Source: an uncultured Lachnospiraceae bacterium (lineage in GTDB: Bacteria > Bacillota > Clostridia > Lachnospirales > Lachnospiraceae). Taken from it: a stretch of DNA of 7,470 bases. Under the pieces are notes generated by a model, which worked only from the letters and a program-made list of their open reading frames with translations, was not told where the DNA came from and made no database searches. The DNA is taken from contig CADBTG010000237.1 of the NCBI GenBank assembly GCA_902797475.1, positions 1 through 7,470 of the forward strand, written 5' to 3'. The first letter of the stretch is position 1. Each line of letters starts with the position of its first letter. This document shows positions 1 to 5,500 of the stretch, in pieces. The translations under genes were made by a program, and so were the position numbers.

Positions 1-8
1 ATAAATTT

Positions 9-44
9 CGGGGATTTTGCAATTCGCAAAACCCCCGTCTTTTT
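9..44 (+). terminator. Hairpin beyond the left minus-strand unit, possible bidirectional terminator
   Basis: GGGG (10-13) and TTTTGC (15-20) pair with GCAAAA (26-31) and CCCC (32-35), leaving A14 as a bulge and a 5-nt loop. Read on the plus strand, the stem is followed by CGTCTTTTT, a usable T-tract, so it may end a plus-strand gene left of the window. Read on the minus strand, it lies about 30 nt past the stop of the membrane-protein gene but is followed only by GAAATTTAT, a poor T-tract. A shared terminator between convergent genes is the simplest reading, but the left neighbour is not visible. Confidence 0.6.
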
Positions 45-64
45 ACGAAAAATGCTACGCTTCC

Positions 65-808
65 CTACTGGAACAGCGGCCGGAATACGGACTGCAGGTC
101 GTCCGGAAGCCTCGTGCCGATCAACATCGGCTTTTTGTTCTGCGTTTTGTCCGCGGAAAGATACGCAACCGTCACATACACTTCGTTATTATAAAGGAAC
201 AGTTCGTTCGTCGCGCGGCAGAACAGCCCGTCCTCGGTATAAGCCAGGATTTCGCGGCGAAGCCCGTAGGACTCCGTCACATATTCGTCGGAGATGCGCA
301 CATTGTCGGAAAGGTCCTTCTCGGCCTCAAGAATCCGCTCATATGTCTGTTCGTCGAGGTCCTTCAGGCTTTCGGTCGTCTTGCCGGTGCTGACCACCTT
401 CCTCACGGGAAAGTTCGCCGGGTCCGCAAGTCTTGCTCTTTCGCGGTCCGCAATCTCCTTTTTGGCATAAAGCCGGCCGGCCGAATCAATCAGATAATTC
501 TCTTCTTCATCGCCCTCTACCTTATATATAACGGCAAGCGTCATCAGCCCGCCCGACTGAATCTTCGCCTTTTCCTCTCCGTGCATCGCCTTCACGACAT
601 CGCTGACCTCGGTTCCGATGAACGTTTTGGCATCGATGTCATTGATCAGGGCATATTCGACGCCGCCGACTTCCATCAGGTCGCGGCCGTCCAGATATCT
701 GGCGCCGCTGCCGCTCTTCGGCTTCATCGAAACAAAAAGATAAACAATGCCCGCTACGGCAAGCACGCCGAACAAAAGAAGCGGGTACCATTTTTTGACA
801 AATTCCAT
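65..808 (-). CDS. Membrane-anchored protein of unknown function
   Basis: I do not recognise this 247-residue protein. It starts MEFVKKWYP, followed by one hydrophobic segment at about residues 8-27 (LLLFGVLAVAGIVYLFV). The lysines before it suggest a cytoplasmic N-terminus and an outward-facing, charged domain of about 215 residues. There is no lipobox cysteine, so it is an uncleaved anchor rather than a lipoprotein. The rest is acidic and soluble-looking, alternating predicted strands (VEYALIND, LMTLAVIYKV, YLIDSAGRLYAK) with a charged helical stretch near residues 145-170. I see no catalytic motif. ATG at 808 is preferred over the in-frame GTG at 814 because GAGG (816-819) sits 7 nt from the ATG but only 1 nt from the GTG. 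The gene begins 2 nt after the methyltransferase stop, so the two are almost certainly co-transcribed and probably translationally coupled. The coding call is firm; the function is open. Confidence 0.85.
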   Translation of the reverse strand: MEFVKKWYPLLLFGVLAVAGIVYLFVSMKPKSGSGARYLDGRDLMEVGGVEYALINDIDAKTFIGTEVSDVVKAMHGEEKAKIQSGGLMTLAVIYKVEGDEEENYLIDSAGRLYAKKEIADRERARLADPANFPVRKVVSTGKTTESLKDLDEQTYERILEAEKDLSDNVRISDEYVTESYGLRREILAYTEDGLFCRATNELFLYNNEVYVTVAYLSADKTQNKKPMLIGTRLPDDLQSVFRPLFQ

Positions 809-819
809 AGTCACACCTC
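809..819 (-). promoter_or_regulatory. Ribosome-binding site that decides the start of the membrane-protein gene
   Basis: On the minus strand, GAGG (819-816) lies 7 nt before ATG (808-806) and overlaps the end of the methyltransferase gene, whose TGA is at 813-811. A GTG at 814-812 is in the same frame but too close to the Shine-Dalgarno to be used well. Confidence 0.65.
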
Positions 820-1704
820 AGGACTTCCGTCATTCTGCCAGCGACACGCCGCGCCGCACGGAAGAACGAGCCCGGTTTCGGTAACGGGAAGCCCGATTTC
901 ATCTCCGAGAACCTTGCCGCCGAAGCGCGGAACAAGCAGAACGCCTGCTATATAAGCCATCATCGCCGGCTGAAGGCCGGTCGTGTAGGAATTAATCAGG
1001 AAGAAAAGCGGATTGTCGGTAAGCACTTCGGTGCAGAGCTTCACAAGGTCATACACGGCATCTTCGATCTTCCAGACTTCGCCGTTCGGTCCTCTTCCGT
1101 AGGAAGGCGGATCCATGATGACGGCGTCATACCGGTTGCCGCGGCGAATCTCCCGCTCTACGAACTTCTGACAGTCATCGACAATGTAGCGGATCGGCGC
1201 ATCCGAAAGTCCGGAGGCTGCGGCATTCTCCTTTGCCCAGTTCACCATTCCCTTTGAAGCGTCGACATGACACACCTGCGCGCCGGCCTTTGCGGCCGCA
1301 AGCGTCGCGCCGCCCGTATAGGCGAACAGATTCAATACTTTTACGGGTTTTTGCGGATCAAGCGCTTTCCTCTTTCGAATCAGTTCCGAGAACCAGTCCC
1401 AGTTGGCCGCCTGCTCCGGAAACAGCCCGGTGTGTTTAAAGTTAAAGGGCTGCAGACGGAAACGCAATTCTTTATAGGAAATCTCCCATACCTTCGGCAG
1501 GTCGAAAAACTCCCACTCTCCGCCGCCCTTGCTGCTTCTGTGGTAGTGCGCATTCGGCTTTCTCCAGCCGTAATGCTTCCTTTCCGTGTTCCACAGAACC
1601 TGCGGGTCCGGACGAATCAGCAGGTACTCGCCCCAGCGTTCCAGTTTCTCTTTTGACGAGGCGTCCAGCACCTCATATTCCTTCCATCCGTCAGCAATCC
1701 ACAT
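811..1704 (-). CDS. Class I SAM-dependent methyltransferase, RlmI-like (COG1092 type)
   Basis: A 297-residue Rossmann-fold methyltransferase. The family signature HTGLFPEQAANWDW (91-104) precedes the SAM-binding motif I, LNLFAYTGG (124-132). The acidic residue at the end of strand 2 is in HVDAS (146-150). DD at 176-177 fits the adenine-contact site, and motif IV is MDPPSYGRG (197-205). DPP(S/R) with this N-terminal block is typical of the group containing the 23S rRNA cytosine-C5 methyltransferase RlmI. The substrate is therefore probably a nucleic-acid base, but the exact target cannot be read from sequence. The N-terminal PUA RNA-binding domain of E. coli RlmI (about 400 residues) is absent; the first 90 residues form a different, tryptophan- and tyrosine-rich segment. 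ATG at 1704 follows GAAAGG with about 7 nt spacing and has a good promoter upstream. It is the first gene of a two-gene unit with the membrane protein that follows. Confidence 0.88.
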   Translation of the reverse strand: MWIADGWKEYEVLDASSKEKLERWGEYLLIRPDPQVLWNTERKHYGWRKPNAHYHRSSKGGGEWEFFDLPKVWEISYKELRFRLQPFNFKHTGLFPEQAANWDWFSELIRKRKALDPQKPVKVLNLFAYTGGATLAAAKAGAQVCHVDASKGMVNWAKENAAASGLSDAPIRYIVDDCQKFVEREIRRGNRYDAVIMDPPSYGRGPNGEVWKIEDAVYDLVKLCTEVLTDNPLFFLINSYTTGLQPAMMAYIAGVLLVPRFGGKVLGDEIGLPVTETGLVLPCGAACRWQNDGSPEV

Positions 1705-1739
1705 AGCAAAGCCTTTCTCATGGCATTTTCCTCGGTTAG

Positions 1740-1768
1740 ATTATATAACAGAATCCCTGCAGGCACAA
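1740..1768 (-). promoter_or_regulatory. Sigma-A-type promoter of the methyltransferase unit
   Basis: On the minus strand a perfect TATAAT -10 box (1745-1740) lies 17 nt from TTGTGC (1768-1763), a half-matching -35 box. The start codon is about 35 nt downstream of the -10. The perfect -10 and ideal spacing make this convincing despite the weak -35. Confidence 0.7.
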
Positions 1769-1795
1769 GTGTAAATATTTTTTACCTTTTTCCTC

Positions 1796-1824
1796 TTGAC
1801 TATCACCCTTAAATATACTAAAAT
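1796..1824 (+). promoter_or_regulatory. Sigma-A-type promoter of pspA
   Basis: TTGACT (1796-1801), a 17-nt spacer and TAAAAT (1819-1824) each match the housekeeping consensus at five of six positions. Transcription would begin near 1831, giving a leader of about 45 nt before the ATG at 1876. No ECF-type pair such as TGAAAC with CGTA is visible, so expression looks housekeeping rather than SigW-like. The promoter lies back to back with the minus-strand methyltransferase promoter, the two -35 boxes being 27 nt apart. Confidence 0.8.
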
Positions 1825-1875
1825 AAGTACAGTCGGGTTTTCCGAACAAAAAGACTCGTTTGGAGGAATGTATAT

Positions 1876-2574
1876 ATGGGTATTTTATCCAGATTCAAAG
1901 ACATTATGTCTGCGAACATCAACGCTCTTCTCGATAAAGTAGAGGATCCTGAGAAGATGATTGACCAGTGCCTGCGCAACATGAACGACGACCTGGTTAA
2001 GGTTAAGCAGGAAACCGCTTCCGTTATGGCTCAGGAGAAAGCCTGCAAGCGTCAGGTAGATGAGTGTCAGGCAAGCATCGACAAGATGCAGAGCTACGCC
2101 GTTAAGGCTCTTACCGCCGGCAATGAGGATGATGCCAGAAGATTCCTCGCCGAGAAGAACAGACTTACCGCAAAGCTCACCGATCTTCAGGCCAATTACG
2201 CAATTGCGCATGACAATTCCCAGAAGATGCGCGATATGCACGATAAGCTCACAAGCGACATCAAAGAGCTCGAGTTCCGTAAGGAAACCATCAAGGGCAA
2301 GATTGCCGTTGCAAAGGCTCAGGAGCGCATCAACGAGATGACCTCCAGCGTCACGAGCGCCAACAACTCCATTGCAAGCTTCGAGCGTTATGAGCAGCTT
2401 GCCAACAAGAGACTGGATAAGGCTCAGGCCGTTGCCGAGCTGAATGCTTCCAATCCCACCAATTCCATCAAGGATCTCACCGCCAAGTACGTTAACGATC
2501 CGAATGTGGATGCTGAGCTTGAGGCCCTCAAGGCAAGCCTCGGAATGTCTACTCCTTCCGGACTGCCCCAGTAA
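1876..2574 (+). CDS. pspA: PspA/IM30/LiaH-family membrane-stress protein
   Basis: A 232-residue ESCRT-III-like coiled-coil protein. The start MGILSRFKDIMSANINALL is the family's N-terminal amphipathic helix, which binds the inner face of the cytoplasmic membrane, and it leads into the conserved VEDPEKMIDQ (22-31). Residues 27-190 are almost entirely helical and rich in Lys, Glu, Gln and Ala, as expected for the long hairpin that polymerises into rings or rods on damaged membrane. The C-terminus carries a short helix (DAELEALKASLG, 212-223) and a small Pro/Ser-rich tail. Length fits the family (about 220-235). The ATG is preceded by GGAGG (1862-1866) at 9 nt. It has its own promoter and is followed by a hairpin, so it may be made at higher level than the three genes downstream. 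Family homologues stabilise membranes under envelope stress. The family assignment is firm; whether it is a true functional LiaH or PspA equivalent is not shown. Confidence 0.95.
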   Translation: MGILSRFKDIMSANINALLDKVEDPEKMIDQCLRNMNDDLVKVKQETASVMAQEKACKRQVDECQASIDKMQSYAVKALTAGNEDDARRFLAEKNRLTAKLTDLQANYAIAHDNSQKMRDMHDKLTSDIKELEFRKETIKGKIAVAKAQERINEMTSSVTSANNSIASFERYEQLANKRLDKAQAVAELNASNPTNSIKDLTAKYVNDPNVDAELEALKASLGMSTPSGLPQ

Positions 2575-2586
2575 CCAGCGTTTTCG

Positions 2587-2620
2587 GAGGCTGTTGTACT
2601 TAGTGCAACAGCCTCTTTGT
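2587..2620 (+). terminator. Terminator-like hairpin after pspA, probably leaky
   Basis: GAGGCTGTTG (2587-2596) pairs perfectly with CAACAGCCTC (2606-2615). Three further pairs are possible inside the loop. The T-tract is short and interrupted (TTTGTATAT), so termination is likely partial. No strong promoter lies between it and the DUF4364 gene, which suggests that read-through supplies the downstream genes. Confidence 0.7.
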
Positions 2621-2654
2621 ATATCCGGATTCCGTTTATCGGAAGGAGTCTTCT

Positions 2655-3200
2655 ATGCAGCCCGAAGCATTAATGCTCTATAAACTGATTATCCTTTATA
2701 TGCTGGACCGTGTGGATTTTCCGCTGACCAATTCCCAGCTTGCGGATTTCATTACCGAAAAGGAATACACGAACTTCTTTACGGTACAGCAGGTTCTTTC
2801 GGATCTTGTCGACGACGGTTATATCAGTCTTCAGGAGACGAAGAACAATTCCCTCTATCGCATTACGACCGAGGGAAAGGAAACCCTCTCCTTCTTTTAT
2901 AAGAACATCTCCCGTAACATCCGGGACGACATCGACATGTTCTTAAGCGAGAAGAAGTACTCTCTTCGTGAGGAGGTTTCCAACTTTGCGGATTATTACG
3001 AGGTCCGCAAGAACGAATACCTTTGCGAGCTCAAGGTTGTGGAGCGTGACACTCCGGTGATTGAAATCCGCCTGAGCGTTCCTTCCGAAGACAATGCCCG
3101 CACCGTGTGTTCGCACTGGCGGCAGAAAAATGCCGACATTTATGCTTATGTGATCAACGTCCTGCTCGGAGACACGCCTTCCGGCAAGACCGATCAATAG
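2655..3200 (+). CDS. DUF4364 family protein, winged-helix type
   Basis: A 181-residue protein that I place in DUF4364 by its opening (LYKLIILYMLDRVDFPLTN, residues 8-26) and overall plan. Residues 5-82 read as a winged helix-turn-helix: a first helix, then NSQLADFI (26-33), a recognition-type helix FTVQQVLSDLVDDGYI (42-57), and a wing with helix, SLYRITTEGKETLSFF (66-81). Residues 85-170 form a second domain of unknown role, helices followed by strands (EYLCELKVVER, PVIEIRLSV). No membrane segment or enzyme motif is visible. GGAAGGAG (2641-2648), 6 nt upstream, supports the first ATG. The gene lies between pspA and the nfeD/SPFH pair on the same strand with a short gap on each side, so it could be the local regulator. 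That is inference from position and fold; the family has no established function that I know of. Confidence 0.88.
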   Translation: MQPEALMLYKLIILYMLDRVDFPLTNSQLADFITEKEYTNFFTVQQVLSDLVDDGYISLQETKNNSLYRITTEGKETLSFFYKNISRNIRDDIDMFLSEKKYSLREEVSNFADYYEVRKNEYLCELKVVERDTPVIEIRLSVPSEDNARTVCSHWRQKNADIYAYVINVLLGDTPSGKTDQ

Positions 3201-3236
3201 AAGGTAAAGAGAATGCAGAAAAGGGGGTAAAACACT

Positions 3237-3668
3237 ATGTATCCGTGGTTTTGGCTTGGTCTGTTCCTCGTATTGCTGATCGTTGAAGGACTCACTTTCA
3301 CGCTGACCACAATCTGGTTTGCAGGCGGCGCTCTCTGCGCTACCGTTGTCAGCCTGATCTTTGACAACCGGCCGGCAGAGATCATTGTCTTCTGCGTTGT
3401 ATCATTTGCCCTGTTCTTCTTTGTAAGGCCGTCCGCCCTGAGGCGTTTCAACCGCCGGAGAGTGAAAACCAACGTCGAGGCCGTTGTCGGCAAGACCGCG
3501 CGCGTCATCGAACAGGTGGACAACTTCGCGGGAACCGGCCGCGTAAAGATTGACGGAATGGAATGGGCAGCACGCAGTTATGACGACAACGTGGGATTTG
3601 CCGCAGGCGATCTCGTGACCGTTGAAAAAGTAGAAGGTGTCAAGCTCGTTATCAAAAACAAATCATAA
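3237..3668 (+). CDS. NfeD family membrane protein (short form, without protease domain)
   Basis: A 143-residue protein with the short-NfeD layout. Hydrophobic segments lie at about residues 4-22 and 25-42 and again at 47-63, followed by a basic stop-transfer stretch (RRFNRRRVK, 69-77). A C-terminal OB-fold spans about 78-141, with the family pattern VGKTARVIEQ, GRVKIDGMEWAARS, GDLVTVEKVEG and LVI. The long form's ClpP-like serine protease domain is absent. Short NfeD proteins are usually encoded next to SPFH/stomatin genes and are thought to form membrane complexes with them; that pairing is present here, since the SPFH gene starts 12 nt after this stop. The start is backed by AAGGGGG (3221-3227) at 9 nt. 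The 36-nt gap from the DUF4364 gene contains no terminator, which fits co-transcription. Confidence 0.93.
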   Translation: MYPWFWLGLFLVLLIVEGLTFTLTTIWFAGGALCATVVSLIFDNRPAEIIVFCVVSFALFFFVRPSALRRFNRRRVKTNVEAVVGKTARVIEQVDNFAGTGRVKIDGMEWAARSYDDNVGFAAGDLVTVEKVEGVKLVIKNKS

Positions 3669-3680
3669 GGGGGTATCTCT

Positions 3681-4658
3681 ATGTTAAGTTTTCTTACCGA
3701 AACCGAATTTGACTGGAGCAATCCGACGCTCTGGGTCGTTGTTGCTGTGATTGTCGCTATCATCTTCGTGGCTTCCTGCCTGAAGGTTGTTCCGCAGGCA
3801 CAGGCTTTCATCATCGAGCGTATCGGCGCTTACCAGGACACCTGGAGCGTTGGTCTTCATTGGAAATGGCCTTTCATCGACCGCATTGCCCTTCGCGTTT
3901 TATTGAAGGAGCAGGTCGTGGATTTTCCTCCGCAGCCCGTTATCACGAAGGATAACGTAACGATGCAGATCGATACCGTCGTTTATTTCCAGATTACCGA
4001 CCCGAAGCTCTTCGCTTACGGCGTACAGAACCCGATGATGGCCATCGAGAACCTGACCGCAACGACGCTTCGTAACATCATCGGTGACCTCGAGCTCGAT
4101 GCAACGCTTACCTCCCGTGAAATCATCAACGGCAAGATGCGCATCTCCCTCGATGAAGCTACCGACCCTTGGGGCATCAAGGTTAACCGTGTGGAATTGA
4201 AAAATATCATGCCGCCTACCGCCATCCGTGATGCCATGGAGAAGCAGATGAAGGCAGAGCGTGAACGCCGTGAGACGATTCTCATCGCAGAAGGTGAAAA
4301 GAAGTCCACGATTCTTGTTGCAGAAGGTAAAAAGCAGTCTGCCATCCTTGAGGCCGAGGCTGAAAAGGAAGCTGCCATTCTTCGTGCGGAAGCCAAGAAG
4401 GAAGCTACAATCCGCGAGGCAGAAGGTCAGGCAGAAGCCATCCTTCGCGTACAGAAGGCTAACGCCGACGGTCTTCGTTTCCTGAACGAAGCTTCTCCGA
4501 GCGATTCCGTGCTTCGCTTAAAGAGCCTCGAAGCATTTGCCAAAGCTGCCGACGGCAAGTCCACGAAGATCATCATTCCTTCCGAGATCCAGGGCATTGC
4601 AGGTCTTGCAAGCGGCGTAGTGGAAGCTGCGAAGAAGGAAGCTCCGGAGGCAAAATAA
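3681..4658 (+). CDS. SPFH/Band 7 (stomatin/QmcA-like) membrane protein
   Basis: A 325-residue stomatin/prohibitin-type scaffold. One membrane segment lies at about residues 17-34 (LWVVVAVIVAIIFVASCL). The SPFH domain follows at about 35-190, with VVPQAQAFIIERIGAY (36-51), GLHWKWPFID, and the stretch PPQPVITKDNVTMQIDTVVY (83-102). The characteristic DPWGIKVNRVELKNI is at 162-176. Residues 187-257 form an Ala/Glu/Lys-rich rod built from tandem 11-residue units, and a conserved end domain contains LRFLNEA and SLEAFAKAADGKSTKIIIPSE. Length and order match QmcA/stomatin homologues, which assemble large oligomeric membrane cages and organise microdomains or control proteases. AAGGGGG (3667-3673) overlaps the nfeD stop and supports the ATG. 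It is the last gene of the run and is followed by a strong terminator. The family is certain; the partner is most likely the adjacent NfeD protein. Confidence 0.95.
   Translation: MLSFLTETEFDWSNPTLWVVVAVIVAIIFVASCLKVVPQAQAFIIERIGAYQDTWSVGLHWKWPFIDRIALRVLLKEQVVDFPPQPVITKDNVTMQIDTVVYFQITDPKLFAYGVQNPMMAIENLTATTLRNIIGDLELDATLTSREIINGKMRISLDEATDPWGIKVNRVELKNIMPPTAIRDAMEKQMKAERERRETILIAEGEKKSTILVAEGKKQSAILEAEAEKEAAILRAEAKKEATIREAEGQAEAILRVQKANADGLRFLNEASPSDSVLRLKSLEAFAKAADGKSTKIIIPSEIQGIAGLASGVVEAAKKEAPEAK
4278..4439 (+). repeat. Tandem 11-residue (33-nt) repeat in the SPFH coiled coil
   Basis: Residues 200-253 of the SPFH protein are five consecutive units: ILIAEGEKKST, ILVAEGKKQSA, ILEAEAEKEAA, ILRAEAKKEAT and the 10-residue IREAEGQAEA, before ILRV. 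An eleven-residue periodicity fits a hendecad, nearly straight coiled coil. The DNA copies have diverged, so this is a protein-level repeat and not a recent duplication. Confidence 0.85.
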
Positions 4659-4678
4659 CTGACTTGAAGTTTGTTACC

Positions 4679-4716
4679 ACGGGAAATCGCTGACGCGATT
4701 TCCCGTTTTTTCTTTT
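4679..4716 (+). terminator. Strong intrinsic terminator of the pspA-to-SPFH run
   Basis: ACGGGAAATCGC (4679-4690) pairs perfectly over 12 bp with GCGATTTCCCGT (4695-4706) around a TGAC loop. TTTTTTCTTTT (4706-4716) follows. It begins 20 nt after the SPFH stop codon. Confidence 0.95.
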
Positions 4717-4780
4717 CGGTGCCTAGGCGGTTTTTCGCCTTCTCATCCTGCAATCGAATACCACAAACCACCATCCTGCA

Positions 4781-4825
4781 AATAAAAAATGGTACCCACC
4801 GGAAGAATTTCTTCCGATGAGTACC
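4781..4825 (-). terminator. Intrinsic terminator of the lon-engB operon
   Basis: Read on the minus strand, GGTAC (4825-4821) pairs with GTACC (4795-4791), and CGGAAGA (4816-4810) pairs with TCTTCCG (4806-4800) above a 4-by-4 internal loop. The stem is followed by ATTTTTTATT (4790-4781). It lies about 20 nt past the engB stop and faces the SPFH-gene terminator. The internal loop makes it weaker than that one, but the T-tract is good. Confidence 0.85.
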
Positions 4826-4843
4826 ACACAAAAACTTCCTACA

Positions 4844-5485
4844 TCAATTATCCACCCTGCCCGCTACCGGAATGCCCTCTTCCGGACTCTCTGCCCCGGT
4901 CTCGTTCAGGTACTCTTCCATCACGCCCCAGACCTCGTCAAACCCGAGCCCGGTTTCCTTCGAGCACGCAATCAGCCGGTCGGAAGATTTCAGCTTCAGT
5001 TCCTTACGGATCATCGCGAGCTGCTTACTGATCTGGCTTCGGCTTACCTTGTCGGCCTTCGTGACAAGCACAATCGACGGAAGCTTATTTGCCGCAATCC
5101 AATCGTGCATCTGCTTATCTCCCGCGCTCGGCTCGTGTCTAATATCCACCAGCTGAAAGATCAGCTTAAGCTGCTTTGATTTCAGCAGATACCGCTCGAT
5201 CATCTTGCCCCATTTGGCATGCAGTTCCTTCGAAACCTTCGCGTAACCGTACCCCGGAAGATCCACGAAATAGAACGAATCGTTCAGCCGGAAATAGTTA
5301 ATCGTCTGCGTCTTTCCGGGCTGCTGGGAGGTTCGGGCAAGTGCCTTTCGGTTCACCAGCTTATTGATCAGAGACGATTTGCCGACATTCGATCTTCCGA
5401 CAAATGCGAACTCCGGCATTTGATTGTCAGGCAGCTTGCTGGTTACACCGCAAACGGTTTCCAGCTCGGCCGATTTGATAATCAT
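4844..5485 (-). CDS. engB: Ribosome-biogenesis GTPase EngB (YihA/YsxC)
   Basis: A 213-residue TrmE-Era-EngA-type GTPase needed for late assembly of the large ribosomal subunit. The motifs run in order: G1 FVGRSNVGKSSLIN (28-41), the G2 region PGKTQTINYF (56-65), G3 DLPGYGYAKV (75-84), G4 TKADK (142-146) and G5 CSKETG (174-179). Length is normal for the family (about 195-215). The start is taken at ATG 5485, giving MIIKSAELE. An in-frame ATG at 5509 would add eight residues (MSDRKEQQ) but overlaps the end of lon and lacks a suitable Shine-Dalgarno. The chosen ATG has AAAGGAG at 6 nt. It follows lon by 13 nt on the same strand, the arrangement known from Bacillus subtilis lonA-ysxC, so the two share a transcript. 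The C-terminal tail (about 195-213) is acidic and unlikely to be part of the GTPase fold. Confidence 0.97.
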   Translation of the reverse strand: MIIKSAELETVCGVTSKLPDNQMPEFAFVGRSNVGKSSLINKLVNRKALARTSQQPGKTQTINYFRLNDSFYFVDLPGYGYAKVSKELHAKWGKMIERYLLKSKQLKLIFQLVDIRHEPSAGDKQMHDWIAANKLPSIVLVTKADKVSRSQISKQLAMIRKELKLKSSDRLIACSKETGLGFDEVWGVMEEYLNETGAESPEEGIPVAGRVDN

Positions 5486-5500
5486 CTGCTGCTCCTTTCT
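5486..5500 (-). promoter_or_regulatory. Ribosome-binding site that decides the engB start
   Basis: On the minus strand AGAAAGGAG (5500-5492) overlaps the lon stop codon (TAG, 5501-5499) and sits 6 nt before ATG at 5485. This places the engB start at 5485 rather than at the upstream in-frame ATG (5509). Confidence 0.85.

Noticed and set aside
17..955. Plus-strand open frame of 312 codons opposite the membrane protein and the methyltransferase end
   Set aside because: It begins inside the hairpin region and spans two coupled minus-strand genes. The product is Arg/His-rich with no domain, as expected of an antisense shadow.
1780..1830. SigW-type ECF promoter for pspA
   Set aside because: No TGAAAC-like -35 with a CGTA-like -10 is present. 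TTGACT-N17-TAAAAT explains the region better.
1831..1875. Riboswitch or structured leader upstream of pspA
   Set aside because: The leader is only about 45 nt. The only pairing seen is TCGG with CCGA (1833-1845), too little for a known riboswitch or an attenuator.
4721..4740. GCCTAGGC palindrome and AGGCG/CGCCT stem as a further terminator or operator
   Set aside because: The stem has five pairs, there is no following T-tract, and it sits between two complete terminators. It is probably incidental.
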